Below are positions 1 to 9,625 of a stretch of DNA of 64,000 nucleotides, in pieces. Origin of the DNA: Streptomyces corallincola (GTDB taxonomy: Bacteria > Actinomycetota > Actinomycetes > Streptomycetales > Streptomycetaceae); NCBI RefSeq assembly GCF_019104725.1, contig NZ_JAHRXF010000001.1, positions 1-64,000 of the forward strand, written 5' to 3'. The stretch's first letter is position 1. Each line of letters begins with the position of its first letter. Made by a program: the position numbers and the translations under genes. Below the pieces are notes generated by a model. It had not been told where the DNA came from, ran no database searches, and was given only the letters and a program-made list of their open reading frames with translations.

Positions 1-2
1 GC

Positions 3-83
3 GTCGGCTCCGGGGCGGCGTACGCCCTCCCCGCGCCCCGCCGGTACGGCGGCGGCCTCCTGCGCGGGAGTCCGCCGCCGTAG
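3..83 (+). CDS. possible C-terminal tail of a gene entering from the left edge
   Basis: A reading frame open from the left edge ends at TAG 81-83. Nearly every third codon position is G or C, which the other two frames lack, so it may be the last ~26 codons of an upstream gene. The tail is rich in Gly, Pro and Arg and matches no family I can name. It converges on the NlpC/P60 gene. The fragment is too short to be sure it is coding. Confidence 0.3.
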   Translation, partial: VGSGAAYALPAPRRYGGGLLRGSPPP

Positions 84-183
84 CCGTCTGCTCGTGTCCC
101 GGGCCGTGCCCGGGCCGCCGTCGCGCGCGCCGGGGCGCCCCACCGACGCCCCGTGCGTCGCCCGGCCCGGCCGCCCGCGGGCG

Positions 184-657
184 TCAGCCGACCCGGCCGT
201 ACCAGACGCTCTTCGTCCAGATCTTCTGGAGCCGCACCACGTCCCCGGTCTTCGGGGCGTGCCAGATCTTGTCCTTGCCCGCGTAGATACCGACGTGGTA
301 GACGCTGGAACCCGAGTGGAAGAACACCAGGTCGCCCACCTTGCGCCCGCTCGCGGAGACGTGGTGCGTCTTGTTGTACTGCTGGGCGGCCGTGCGCGGC
401 AGTGACTTGCCCGCCTTCTTGAACGAGTAGAGCGTCAGCCCCGAGCAGTCGAAGCGGCGCGGTCCGGTCGCCCCGTAGTGGTACGGAGCGCCCTTCTTGG
501 AGGCCGCGACCTGGAGTGCCTTCGACGCGATCGTCGCGGCGGAGGCTTCGGTGGCCAGCCCCGGCAGCGCGATGGAGCCGCCGACGGCGGCGAGGGTGAG
601 GGCCGAGGCCGTACCGGCTCGGGCCATGAGCGACGGGACACGATTGAGCGCAGTCAT
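184..657 (-). CDS. secreted NlpC/P60 family cell-wall hydrolase
   Basis: This 157-aa protein is predicted to cleave peptidoglycan stem peptides outside the cell. The N-terminus (MTALNRVPSLMARAG) leads into a hydrophobic stretch ending near LATEASAA, a signal peptide. The rest is a compact NlpC/P60 domain. It has the catalytic Cys in the motif RRFDCSGLTLYS, a His in SVYHVGIYAG and a third polar residue region at IWHAPKTGD. The short form, with one catalytic domain and no LysM or coiled coil, is common in Streptomyces. ATG 657 was chosen because it has a GAAGGG ribosome site and starts the signal peptide. An in-frame start at 735 would lie inside the riboswitch. The gene is controlled by the c-di-AMP riboswitch upstream (676-876). 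Confidence 0.9.
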   Translation of the reverse strand: MTALNRVPSLMARAGTASALTLAAVGGSIALPGLATEASAATIASKALQVAASKKGAPYHYGATGPRRFDCSGLTLYSFKKAGKSLPRTAAQQYNKTHHVSASGRKVGDLVFFHSGSSVYHVGIYAGKDKIWHAPKTGDVVRLQKIWTKSVWYGRVG

Positions 658-675
658 GCGCAACCCTTCGTCAGC

Positions 676-876
676 CGCCTGTGAAGGATGACCTGTCGGA
701 TTCGGGCTGGCGAAGTTGCCCGGCCGTGTCACCACGGCTTCACCCCAAGGACCGCTCGGCCCGTCCGCCCGTCGTGCGACGCGCGTCCGTTCCGGCGACC
801 CGTCTTGCCTGGGTCCTCCACTCCTGCCGATCCACTCCTTCGACCGGTCATCCGGGCGGCGGCAGGACTCGGCGTC
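676..876 (-). promoter_or_regulatory. c-di-AMP riboswitch (ydaO-yuaA type) in the leader of the NlpC/P60 gene
   Basis: On the minus strand the leader contains, in order, the landmarks of Streptomyces ydaO-type leaders. They are GACGCCGAGTCCTGCCG (876-860), a GGCAGGAGTGGAGGACCCA block, CTTGGGGTGAAGCCG (about 750-736), the CCCGAATCCGACAGGTCA block (706-689) and a terminal CACAGGCG. Known ydaO RNAs bind cyclic di-AMP and in Streptomyces precede resuscitation factors and NlpC/P60 hydrolases, where the ligand turns expression off. The match is by recall of the consensus, not by a covariance model. It ends about 20 nt before the start codon, with room for the ribosome site. Confidence 0.87.
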
Positions 877-1269
877 CGCCCGGATCGCCCCGCCGCTGTG
901 GCGGGGTCTTGTCGTCAGTCAGGGATCTTCACGTACAACAGTCGGAAAATCCCAACGGAACCGGTACTTTGTGGCGTTACTCACGACTCACCCGTTTGGG
1001 TGGACGCTACGACATTGGAGTGAACGTCAGTTCCCTTGCGTGGCCCCGGACCTGGGAAGACAGCGGGTGGGGCAGGGGTGGGCCGAGTGTCTCCGGCAAC
1101 TCGTGGAGCCCGGAGAAAGTCACGGCGTTGAGCCGGGCGGGGGTCCTTCGTTCGGGTCGTTTGAGTCGCGGACGCGGCCGAAGGTGATCTTGGGAATCCG
1201 GGCACGGGCGACCTCGCGGAGGTGTGGCGGGACGGCCGCGCGAATCCGGGCGGAGCGATCCTGTCCGGC
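877..1269. other. intergenic region, no gene seen
   Basis: About 390 bases between the riboswitch and the stop of the next minus-strand gene. Frames open here lack codon bias and ribosome sites. It should hold the promoter of the NlpC/P60 transcript, but I could not pick a convincing -35/-10 pair. Confidence 0.5.
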
Positions 1270-1581
1270 TCAGTCGGACACCTCCCCCTGCCGGGGCAGC
1301 GCCACCCGGCCCGTCCTCCGCTCCCCGTCCAGAACGCGCAGCGCGCGCCCCAGGGTCTCGCCGTGCAGTTCCGCCTCGCCCCGGCCGTGCATCACGGTGA
1401 CCGCGTCGCGCAGGGCACCGGCCACGCCCACCAGGGCCTGGGCGGCACGCAGCACGCGGTACGTGTCGCCGGACGCGGCCGGATTGATCCGGCCCAGCAG
1501 ATCCACGGCCTCCAGATAACGGTCGATCAGCTCGCCCTCGGCCCGTGTCAGGGCGGGCAGCGGCGGCAGCTCCGGCAGCAT
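1270..1581 (-). CDS. small hypothetical protein downstream of the ClpP paralogue
   Basis: A 103-aa, mostly helical, soluble protein of unknown function. It starts MLPELPPLPALTRAEGEL and has Leu/Ala-rich helices (LIDRYLEAVDLLGRINP, ALVGVAGALRDAVTVM) with no Cys cluster, signal peptide or membrane segment. It starts 7 nt after the ClpP-like gene on the same strand, so the two are probably co-transcribed and translationally coupled. ATG 1581 was preferred because residues upstream in the same frame are Arg/Ser/Trp-rich shadow translation of the ClpP gene. I do not recognise the family; an adaptor or partner of the ClpP paralogue is only a guess. Confidence 0.65.
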   Translation of the reverse strand: MLPELPPLPALTRAEGELIDRYLEAVDLLGRINPAASGDTYRVLRAAQALVGVAGALRDAVTVMHGRGEAELHGETLGRALRVLDGERRTGRVALPRQGEVSD

Positions 1582-1588
1582 CCCCGGC

Positions 1589-2230
1589 TCACCCCGCGTC
1601 CCGGCCGCCGCCGAGGGTGTCCCGGCGGTTCGGGACCACGCCGTCCACCAGGCCGTACGCCACGGCGCCCGGCGCGTCGAGGACGAGGTCGCGCTCCAGG
1701 TCCCGGTGGACCTGCTCCGGCGTGCGCCCGGTGTGCCGGACCAGCATCTCCTCCAGTACCGCGCGGGTGCGGACCAGCTCGTCGGCCTGGACCGCGAGGT
1801 CGCTCGGCTGTCCCCGGACGGGCTCCACCAGCGCGGGCTGCTCCAGCACCACCCGCGCACCGGGCAGCGCGAACCGCTTGCCCGGCGTACCGGCCGCGAG
1901 CAGGACGGCGCCCACGGACACGGCCTGCCCCAGACAGTAGGTCGCCACGTCGCAGCCGACGTAGCGCATCGTGTCGTAGACCGCCGTCAGTGCGGAGAAG
2001 GAGCCGCCGGGACAGTTGACGTACAGCGTGACGTCCTGGTCCGGGGCCGCGTGCTCCAGGTGCATAAGCTGGGTGATCACATCGGTCGCCGCCGTGTCGT
2101 CGAGCGGGCTGCCGAGGAAGACGACCCGGTTCTCGAACAGCTTGGAGTACGGGTCGAGCGTGCGCGTCCACCCGGCGCCGGTGCGCTCGGTGAACTCGGG
2201 CAGGACGTGACGGGCGGTCGGTCGGCGCAT
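1589..2230 (-). CDS. ClpP-like protein with the catalytic His replaced
   Basis: A 213-aa protein of the Clp protease proteolytic-subunit family. The core is clear: the [12 protein letters not shown] oxyanion-loop strand, the nucleophile motif GQAVSVGA (Ser105) and the [18 protein letters not shown] region carrying the triad Asp (about D181). The segment that normally reads MIHQP is VVLEQP, so the catalytic His is a Glu (E130). The enzyme may be inactive, or may act only in a mixed ring with a competent ClpP. I chose the second ATG (2230) because the purine-rich GAGGAGGGG lies between it and the first ATG (2248). The small gene at 1270-1581 follows directly, and an orphan antitoxin gene is divergent. 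Confidence 0.85.
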   Translation of the reverse strand: MRRPTARHVLPEFTERTGAGWTRTLDPYSKLFENRVVFLGSPLDDTAATDVITQLMHLEHAAPDQDVTLYVNCPGGSFSALTAVYDTMRYVGCDVATYCLGQAVSVGAVLLAAGTPGKRFALPGARVVLEQPALVEPVRGQPSDLAVQADELVRTRAVLEEMLVRHTGRTPEQVHRDLERDLVLDAPGAVAYGLVDGVVPNRRDTLGGGRDAG

Positions 2231-2279
2231 GGGCGTACCCCTCCTCATGACGGGACCACCGGCGATCCCGCATCTGTAA

Positions 2280-2305
2280 AAAATGTACAGGACGTACTTG
2301 ACGTT
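2280..2305. promoter_or_regulatory. putative YefM/Phd operator and promoter region
   Basis: An AT-rich island between the divergent ClpP-like and antitoxin genes has TGTACA at 2284-2289, a second GTAC core at 2293-2296, and TTGACG beside it. The hexamer TGTACA is the known core of YefM-family operators, so autoregulation of the antitoxin is likely. The ClpP-like gene could be affected too. Inferred from motif and position only. Confidence 0.5.
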
Positions 2306-2316
2306 ATGATGGGGGT

Positions 2317-2625
2317 ATGGCCTACGAGATTCCGGTGACCCAAGCCAGGGCCGAGCTGGCGGATCTGATCAACCGGGTGGTGTACGGCGGTGAGCGCGTC
2401 GTCGTCACCCGGCACGGCAAGCCGCTCGTCGCGCTGGTCTCGGCGGCCGACCTGGAGCGGCTGGCCGCGCTGGACGAGCAGGGCGCGCGGGAGCAGGACG
2501 TCCACGGGCAGGGGGAGGAGCCGGTCGCGCGCTCCGTGTCGGTGATCCGGGACGCGGGTCGGGCGGCCCCCGAGCGGCACCGGTTCGGCATCGCGGCGGA
2601 GCACCGGCGCCCGGACGCGCCGTAG
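2317..2625 (+). CDS. Phd/YefM family antitoxin without a recognisable toxin
   Basis: A 102-aa protein. Its first 55 residues are a typical Phd/YefM DNA-binding domain ([20 protein letters not shown], then [22 protein letters not shown]). The family represses its own operon and binds a toxin through its C-terminus. The C-terminal 45 residues are polar and low in complexity. The next gene is ureA, 230 nt away, and I found no RelE/YoeB/Doc-like ORF on either strand, so this looks orphaned or regulatory only. ATG 2317 follows a G-rich stretch (GATGGGGGT). TGTACA sites lie just upstream. Confidence 0.8.
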   Translation: MAYEIPVTQARAELADLINRVVYGGERVVVTRHGKPLVALVSAADLERLAALDEQGAREQDVHGQGEEPVARSVSVIRDAGRAAPERHRFGIAAEHRRPDAP

Positions 2626-2860
2626 CCCCCGCCGCCGCGCGCGCTCCGTATACCGGCTCCGCCCGGTCACGCGGGCGGCGAGCGCCGGTTAACGTCCCGG
2701 AAACTCCGGCGAACTAGCGTTCCCGATCACGCCATCAGGGGATTCTCCACCCGCGTCGATCGCGCTCGGGCGGGTTTTTCCACGTGCTACATGTGTCCCG
2801 TCGTGGTGGCCGCGGCAACCGGACCCCGCACGGTCCGGAGCGAGGACTGTGAGGTGGGAC

Positions 2861-3163
2861 GTGCAACTGACCCCGCACGAACAAGAGAGGCTGCTGATCC
2901 ATGTGGCGGCCGACGTGGCGGAGAAGCGCCGGGCCAGGGGACTAAAGCTGAACCATCCCGAGGCGGTCGCCCTGATCACCTCGCACGTCCTGGAGGGCGC
3001 GCGGGACGGCCGGACCGTCGCGGAGCTGATGGCCTCTGGGCGGGCCGTCCTCGGCCGGGACGACGTGATGGACGGCATCGCGGAGATGATCCACGACGTA
3101 CAGGTCGAGGCCACCTTCCCGGACGGCACCAAACTCGTCACCGTGCACGAGCCGATCGTCTGA
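2861..3163 (+). CDS. ureA: urease gamma subunit
   Basis: A 100-aa structural subunit of nickel urease, which hydrolyses urea to ammonia and carbamate in the cytoplasm. It starts [19 protein letters not shown] and contains [22 protein letters not shown], a near-invariant gamma-subunit block. It ends with a [15 protein letters not shown] tail. GTG 2861 was preferred over the in-frame GTG 2849 because it gives the usual family length and N-terminus and has AGGTGGG just upstream; 2849 remains possible. It is first in a tight operon, 10 nt before ureB. Confidence 0.95.
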   Translation: MQLTPHEQERLLIHVAADVAEKRRARGLKLNHPEAVALITSHVLEGARDGRTVAELMASGRAVLGRDDVMDGIAEMIHDVQVEATFPDGTKLVTVHEPIV

Positions 3164-3173
3164 GGGGGCCGCG

Positions 3174-3485
3174 ATGATTCCCGGAGAGGTGCTGTTCGCG
3201 GACGGCCCGATCGTCGTTAACGAGGGCCGCGAGGTCACCCGGCTCACCGTGCTCAACGCCGCCGACCGGCCCGTCCAGGTCGGCTCCCACTACCACTTCG
3301 CCGAGGCCAACCCCGGCCTGGAGTTCGACCGGGCCGCCGCGCGCGGCAAGCGGCTGAACGTGCCCGCGGGCACCGCCGTGCGCTTCGAGCCCGGCATCCC
3401 GGTCGCCGTCGAACTCGTACCGCTCGCCGGTGCCCGGATCGTGCCGGGGCTGCGCGGCGAGACCGGAGGCCCGCTCGATGCCTGA
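3174..3485 (+). CDS. ureB: urease beta subunit
   Basis: A 103-aa beta subunit of urease. It carries the family signatures [20 protein letters not shown] at the start, [17 protein letters not shown] in the middle and [15 protein letters not shown]. It packs against UreA and UreC in the (abc)3 holoenzyme. Its last codons overlap the ureC start by 8 nt (ATG 3478, TGA 3483-3485), which implies translational coupling. Confidence 0.96.
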   Translation: MIPGEVLFADGPIVVNEGREVTRLTVLNAADRPVQVGSHYHFAEANPGLEFDRAAARGKRLNVPAGTAVRFEPGIPVAVELVPLAGARIVPGLRGETGGPLDA

Positions 3486-5199
3486 GATCTCCCGCGCCGC
3501 CTACGCCGACCTGTTCGGCCCCACCACCGGGGACCGCATCCGGCTCGCGGACACCGATCTGCTGATCGAGATCGAGGAGGACCGCTCCGGCGGGCCCGGA
3601 CACGCGGGCGACGAGGCGGTGTTCGGCGGCGGCAAGGTCATCCGTGAGTCGATGGGCCAGTCCCGCGCCACCCGCGCCGAGGGCACCCCGGACACGGTGA
3701 TCACCGGGGCCGTCGTCGTCGATCACTGGGGCGTCGTCAAGGCCGACATCGGCATCCGCGACGGCCGGATCACCGGCATCGGCAAGGCGGGCAACCCCGA
3801 CACGATGGACGGCGTCCACCCCGACCTCGTCATCGGCCCCGAGACCGAGGTCATCGCGGGCAACGGGCGCATCCTCACGGCCGGTGCCATCGACGCGCAC
3901 GTCCACTTCATCTGCCCGCAGATCGCGGACGAGGCCCTCGCGTCCGGTGTCACCACCCTCGTCGGCGGCGGTACCGGGCCCGCCGAGGGCTCCAAGGCGA
4001 CCACCGTCACCCCCGGACCCTGGCACCTCGCCCGGATGCTGGAGGCGATGGAGGGACACCCGCTCAACATCGGGCTGCTCGGCAAGGGCAACACCGTCTC
4101 GCACGAGGCGATGCTGTCCCAGATCCGGGGCGGCGCCCTCGGTCTGAAGCTCCACGAGGACTGGGGGTCCACCCCGGCCGTCATCGACGCGGCCCTCACC
4201 GTCGCGGACCGGACCGGCATCCAGGTCGCCATCCACACCGACACGCTCAACGAGGCCGGGTTCGTCGGTGACACCCTCGCCGCGATCGGAGGCCGGGGCA
4301 TCCACGCGTACCACACCGAGGGCGCGGGCGGCGGGCACGCACCGGACATCATCACCGTGGTCTCCGAGCCCCACGTACTGCCCAGTTCCACCAACCCGAC
4401 CCGCCCGTACACCGTCAACACCGCCGAGGAACACCTCGACATGCTGATGGTGTGCCACCACCTCAACGCGGCGGTGCCGGAGGACCTGGCGTTCGCGGAG
4501 TCCCGTATCCGGCCCTCCACCATCGGAGCGGAGGACGTGCTGCACGACCTCGGCGCCATCTCGATCATCTCCTCCGACTCCCAGGCGATGGGCCGCGTCG
4601 GGGAGGTGGTGCTGCGCACCTGGCAGACCGCGCACGTGATGAAGCGGCGACGCGGCGCACTGCCCGGCGACGGCCGCGCGGACAACCGGCGAGTGCGTCG
4701 CTATGTCGCCAAATACACCATCAACCCCGCGCTCGCCCAGGGACTCTCCCGTGAGATCGGCTCGGTGGAGACCGGCAAGCTCGCGGACCTCGTCCTCTGG
4801 GACCCCGCGTTCTTCGGCGTGAAACCGCTGCTCGTCCTCAAGGGCGGCCAGATCGCCTACGCGCAGATGGGCGACGCCAACGCCTCGATCCCCACCCCGC
4901 AGCCGATCCTGCCGCGCCCGATGTTCGGTGCCATCGGCCGGGCGCCCGCCGCGAACTCGGTCAACTTCGTGGCACCGCTCGCCGTCGAGGACGGGCTCCC
5001 GGAGCGGCTCGGGCTCGGCAAACGGTTCGTCGCCATCGACTCCACGCGCGCGGTGACCAAGGCCGACATGCGGGAGAACGACGCGCGGCCCCGGGTCACC
5101 GTCGATCCCGACAGCTTCGCCGTGCACATCGACGGCGAGCTGGTGGAGGCGACACCCGCCGCCGAACTGCCCATGACCCAGCGGTACTTCCTCTTCTGA
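3478..5199 (+). CDS. ureC: urease alpha subunit (catalytic)
   Basis: The 573-aa nickel-binding catalytic subunit, normal in length. The metal and catalytic residues are all visible: HxH in [10 protein letters not shown], the carbamylated Lys in GLKLHEDWG, a His in [10 protein letters not shown], a His in [17 protein letters not shown], the flap motif MVCHHLN and the Asp in [13 protein letters not shown]. Nothing suggests inactivation. ATG 3478 gives the standard [19 protein letters not shown] start. An earlier in-frame ATG (3430) would lie deep inside ureB. Confidence 0.97.
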   Translation: MPEISRAAYADLFGPTTGDRIRLADTDLLIEIEEDRSGGPGHAGDEAVFGGGKVIRESMGQSRATRAEGTPDTVITGAVVVDHWGVVKADIGIRDGRITGIGKAGNPDTMDGVHPDLVIGPETEVIAGNGRILTAGAIDAHVHFICPQIADEALASGVTTLVGGGTGPAEGSKATTVTPGPWHLARMLEAMEGHPLNIGLLGKGNTVSHEAMLSQIRGGALGLKLHEDWGSTPAVIDAALTVADRTGIQVAIHTDTLNEAGFVGDTLAAIGGRGIHAYHTEGAGGGHAPDIITVVSEPHVLPSSTNPTRPYTVNTAEEHLDMLMVCHHLNAAVPEDLAFAESRIRPSTIGAEDVLHDLGAISIISSDSQAMGRVGEVVLRTWQTAHVMKRRRGALPGDGRADNRRVRRYVAKYTINPALAQGLSREIGSVETGKLADLVLWDPAFFGVKPLLVLKGGQIAYAQMGDANASIPTPQPILPRPMFGAIGRAPAANSVNFVAPLAVEDGLPERLGLGKRFVAIDSTRAVTKADMRENDARPRVTVDPDSFAVHIDGELVEATPAAELPMTQRYFLF

Positions 5200-5296
5200 C
5201 GGGGTCGGTGACGCACGGATGCCGATGGTCTGTGACGGACCGACACCGCTCGCCGGTGACGGACGGACACCGATGGTCCGCGCCGCCGGGGCGCCG
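5200..5296 (+). repeat. short imperfect direct repeats between ureC and ureF
   Basis: GTGACGGAC/CGACACCG-type units recur at about 5228-5245 and 5253-5270, with further partial copies at 5208 and 5270. The stretch is open in the ureF frame, so it either encodes a variable N-terminus or is untranslated spacer. It makes the ureF start uncertain. Confidence 0.5.
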
Positions 5297-5967
5297 ATGA
5301 GCCGGGCCGCGCTGCTCGTACTGGCCGACGGCCGCTTCCCCGCCGGAGGGCACGCCCACTCCGGCGGGGCGGAGGCCGCGGTCAAGGCCGGGCGGGTCAC
5401 CTCCGCCGCCACTCTGGAGGAGTTCTGCCGGGGACGGCTGCACACCGTCGGACGGGTCGCGGCGGCCCTCGCCGCGGCCGCCGCGCTCGGCATCGACCCC
5501 GCCGAACTCGACGCGGCCGCCGACGCCCGCACTCCTTCGCCCGCCCTGCGCGCCACCGCCCGCAGACTCGGCCGACAGCTTCTGCGCGCCGCCCGCGCCT
5601 GCTGGCCCTCACCCGAACTCGACGCGCTGGCTGCCGCGTTCCCCAAGGGCGCGCATCAGCCGGTGGTGCTCGGCCTCACCGCCCGGTCCGCCGGACTCGG
5701 CCCCGAAGACGCCGCCCACTGCGCCGCCTACGAGAGCGTCGGCGGTCCGACGACCGCCACCGTACGGCTGCTCTCCCTCGACCCCTTCGAGGCGACCGCC
5801 GTTCTCGCGCGGCTGGCCCCGGAACTGGACGCCGTCGTGGAAGCGGCCGTGGCGGCGGCGCGCCGTGCCGTACTGGACGGCACCGACGCGCTTCCCGCCG
5901 CCTCCGGACCGCTGCTGGAGATTGGCGCCGAAGGACACGCCGCCTGGCCGGTCCGCCTGTTCGCCTC

Positions 5968-5971
<4 letters not shown>
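5297..5971 (+). CDS. ureF: urease accessory protein UreF
   Basis: A 224-aa GTPase-regulating accessory protein that works with UreD and UreG to insert nickel into apo-urease. The conserved early motif [19 protein letters not shown] is clear. The rest is the all-helical UreF fold, ending [11 protein letters not shown] used the ATG before [14 protein letters not shown]. Upstream in-frame ATGs at 5219 and 5275 read through repetitive sequence and give a non-conserved extension. The stop overlaps the ureG start (ATGA). Confidence 0.9.
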
Positions 5972-6665
<694 letters not shown>

Positions 6666-6669
<4 letters not shown>

Positions 6670-7670
6670 GGGTGGCGACCGGGGGAGCGGCGGGCGTGCG
6701 AGCGGGGGACGGGGGCGCTGAGGCGGAGGGCACGGACGCTGGCGTCGCGCAGGCCGAGGGGGCGGCGGGCATCACCGACACCGGCACCCCCTCAGTCCCG
6801 ACCACCGTGTCCGACCGTCCGGCCTCCCCAGCCACCGTGCCCGACCGTCCGGCGTCCTCGGCCACCGCGTCCGGCCGTCAGGCACCCCACGCCACCGCCC
6901 CCACCGGCGCCCCCGCCCCCACCGGCGTACGTGCCCGCGCCCGTCTGCACGCCCGCCCCGACGGCCGGGGCGGCACCGCGCTGCCCGTGCTGGAGGGTGA
7001 GGGCCCGCTCGCGCCCCGCCGGACGCGGGGGAGCGGGGACGCGGCACGGGTGATGCTCGTCGGCGCCATGAGCGGGCCGCTCGGCGGCGACCGCTTCGGC
7101 GTGGAGGTACACGTCGCCGGGGGTGCGCGGCTGCACGTCGGCTCGGTTGCCGCCACCCTCGCGCTGCCCGGGCAGTCGGGCGGCGAGGCGCACTACGACG
7201 TACGCCTCGACGTGGCCGACGGTGGCGAACTGCGCTGGCTGCCCGAGCAGTTGATCTCGGTATGCGGCAGCGACCTGCGGGTCGCCACACGGGTCGAGGT
7301 GGCCCCCGGTGGCCGCCTGGTGCTGCGTGAGGAGCAGGTGCTCGGCCGGACCGGCGAGAGTCCCGGACGGCTCAGCAGCCGTCTCACCGTCCGCGTCGGC
7401 GGACGCCCGCTGCTGGACCAGGAGTTGGCCTGCGGCCCCGGTGCTCCGGGCGGCTGGGACGGGCCCGCCGTGCTCGCCGGACACCGTGCCGTGGGGCAAC
7501 TCCTCCTTGTGCGACCGGAGTTCGCGGAGCATCCGGCCACCGCCCGGATGCTCGGGGAGTGTGCCGCGCTGATGCCGCTCGCCGGGCCCGCCGTGCTGGT
7601 CAGCGCCGTGGCCACCGACGCGCTGCGGCTCCGCGAGGTCCTGGACGAGGCGCTGGCGCTGCTCGGCTGA
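6666..7670 (+). CDS. ureD: urease accessory protein UreD with a long low-complexity N-terminus
   Basis: The conserved part begins near [21 protein letters not shown], about 80 residues in, and runs through [22 protein letters not shown] to the ALALLG end, typical of UreD (UreH). The domain scaffolds UreF and UreG on apo-urease. GTG 6666 overlaps the ureG TGA and is the only start that keeps the operon overlap. It adds ~80 Ala/Pro/Thr-rich residues with imperfect repeats around [21 protein letters not shown], unlike most homologues of ~250-270 aa. Alternatively translation starts further in and the repeat DNA is spacer. Confidence 0.88.
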
Positions 7671-7882
7671 CCGGCGGCGACCGCACCGGCGGACCGGCGC
7701 CCGACCCCCGTACCGGTCCTCCTGTCCTGCTCTCCGCCGCCCGTAAGCCGCTCAGCGGGACCCGACCATCCGTTTATCGGATTGGTAAAGAAAACCCCAA
7801 CCCCCCTGTTCTCAGGCGGCTCACAGCCGGGAGGATCCCCGCTTGACGCACTCGCAGCCATGAATTCGGGGAGGGGCCCCAC

Positions 7883-9478
7883 TTGAGGGACAACAGACCG
7901 AAGAGCCGCCTGCTGGCGCTGGGTTCGGCCGGAGCGCTCGTCACCGCGACGCTGATCGCCGGTACCGTCTCGGCGCCCGTCGCCGGTGCCGCGACCAGCC
8001 ACGGACGCGACGCCGAGGCGCTCGGCGCCGACCTGGCCGCCGCCCGCGCCGCGCGTGCCGGAATCGACTGGCGCGACTGCCCCGCCGACTGGGGCTTCGC
8101 CAAGCCGGTCCAGTGCGGCTGGGTCACCGTGCCGGTGGACTACGCCAAGCCCAACGGCAAGAAGATCAAGCTCGCCGTGGACCGGGTCACCAGCACCGGC
8201 ACCAGGAAGGAGCGCCAGGGCGCCCTCGTCTACAACCCCGGCGGCCCCGGCGGTTCGGGCATGCGCTTCCCGCTCCGCATCGTCAACAAGGCCCCGCTGT
8301 GGGTCAACACCGCCAAGGCGTACGACTTCGTGGGCTTCGACCCGCGCGGTGTCGGCCACTCGGCGCCCATCTCCTGCATCGACCCGCAGGAGTTCGTCAA
8401 GGCCCCCAAGGCCGACCCGGTGCCGAGCAGCGAGGCCGACAAGCGCGCGCAGCGCAAGCTCGCCGCCGAGTACGCGGACGGCTGCGCCGAGCGCAGCGGC
8501 GACATGCTGCCGCACATGACCACCCCCAACACCGCGCGCGACCTCGACGTCATCCGCGCCGCACTGGGCGAGCGCAAGCTCAACTACCTGGGCGTCTCCT
8601 ACGGCACCTACCTCGGCGCCGTCTACGGCACGCTCTTCCCGGACCACGTCCGCCGGATGATCGTGGACAGCGTCGTCGGCCCGTCGCGCGAGAACATCTG
8701 GTACCAGGCCAACCTCAACCAGGACATCGCCTTCGAGCGCCGCTGGGAGGACTGGCAGTACTGGGTCGCCGCCAACGACGCCACCTTCCACCTCGGCACC
8801 ACGCGCGGCGCCGTCCAGGACAAGTGGCTCAAGCTGCGCGACACCGCCGCCAAGCACCCGCTGGGCGGTGTGGTCGGCCCGGCCGAGCTGATCTCGTTCT
8901 TCCAGAGCGCTCCGTACTACGACTCCTCGTGGGTGCCGGTCGCCACGGCGTTCAGCAAGTACGTCGCCGGTGACAGCCAGGCCCTCGTGGACGCCGCCGC
9001 CCCGGACATGTCCGACACCGCCGGGAACATCTCCGCGGAGAACGGCAACGCCGTCTACACCGCCGTCGAGTGCGCCGACGCCAAGTGGCCCACCGACTGG
9101 CGCACCTGGGACCGGGACAACACCAGGCTCGACAAGCAGTACCCGTTCCTGACCTGGGCCAACGCCTGGATGAACCTGCCGTGCGCCACCTGGCCCGCCA
9201 AGCAGCACACCCCGGTCGAGGTCAAGTCCCACCGTGACCTGCCGCCGGTGCTCATCGTGCAGTCCACGCGGGACGCCGCCACGCCGTACGAGGGCGCGGT
9301 GGACCTGCACAAGCGCTTCAGGAACTCCCGCATGATCACCGAGGAGGGCGCCGGTTCGCACGGCGTCACCAACCTGGTGAACCCCTGCGTGAACGAGCGG
9401 GTGGACACCTACCTGCTCACCGGCAGGCTGGACCGCTCCGACGTGTCCTGCGCGCCGCACGCCACGCCCAAGCCGTAA
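7883..9478 (+). CDS. tap: secreted tripeptidyl aminopeptidase (alpha/beta hydrolase)
   Basis: A 531-aa serine exopeptidase that removes tripeptides from the N-termini of extracellular proteins. The N-terminus has basic residues (RDNRPKSR), a hydrophobic core and an AxA-type cut near PVAGAATS. The catalytic nucleophile is in GVSYGTYLGA, the oxyanion loop is YNPGGPGGSGM, and the charge-relay Asp and His are near STRDAATPYEGA and GAGSHGV. TTG 7883 follows a strong GGGGAGGGG ribosome site at normal spacing, and no ATG fits. It lies downstream of urease but 212 nt away, and a terminator hairpin follows. Confidence 0.9.
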   Translation: MRDNRPKSRLLALGSAGALVTATLIAGTVSAPVAGAATSHGRDAEALGADLAAARAARAGIDWRDCPADWGFAKPVQCGWVTVPVDYAKPNGKKIKLAVDRVTSTGTRKERQGALVYNPGGPGGSGMRFPLRIVNKAPLWVNTAKAYDFVGFDPRGVGHSAPISCIDPQEFVKAPKADPVPSSEADKRAQRKLAAEYADGCAERSGDMLPHMTTPNTARDLDVIRAALGERKLNYLGVSYGTYLGAVYGTLFPDHVRRMIVDSVVGPSRENIWYQANLNQDIAFERRWEDWQYWVAANDATFHLGTTRGAVQDKWLKLRDTAAKHPLGGVVGPAELISFFQSAPYYDSSWVPVATAFSKYVAGDSQALVDAAAPDMSDTAGNISAENGNAVYTAVECADAKWPTDWRTWDRDNTRLDKQYPFLTWANAWMNLPCATWPAKQHTPVEVKSHRDLPPVLIVQSTRDAATPYEGAVDLHKRFRNSRMITEEGAGSHGVTNLVNPCVNERVDTYLLTGRLDRSDVSCAPHATPKP

Positions 9479-9500
9479 CGGCACGGGCACACGGTGAGAA

Positions 9501-9533
9501 GGAGGGGGCGGCCGGTCACCGGCCGCCCCCTCC
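9501..9533 (+). terminator. intrinsic terminator after the aminopeptidase gene
   Basis: A perfect 16-bp inverted repeat (GGAGGGGGCGGCCGGT paired with its complement, centred at 9517). It has no U-tract, as is usual in Streptomyces. It sits 23 nt after the stop and faces the convergent epimerase gene. Confidence 0.85.
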
Positions 9534-9625
9534 GTCGTACGCCCATCGTCCCGTCGTACGCCGACCGTCGCGTCGTACGCCCGCCGCGTCCCGTACGTCC
9601 TACGCCCACCGCCCCCCGTGCGTCC
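9533..9625 (+). repeat. degenerate tandem repeats between convergent genes
   Basis: Copies of GTCGTACGCC occur at about 9534, 9553 and 9572, followed by GTCCTACGC-type units near 9597 and 9620. They lie between the aminopeptidase terminator and the epimerase stop. No coding potential was seen. Confidence 0.6.

Noticed and set aside
3253..5646. Very long minus-strand open frame antisense to ureC and ureF
   Set aside because: It is the complement shadow of GC3-rich coding DNA; the + strand frame has clear UreC and UreF motifs, while this frame has none.
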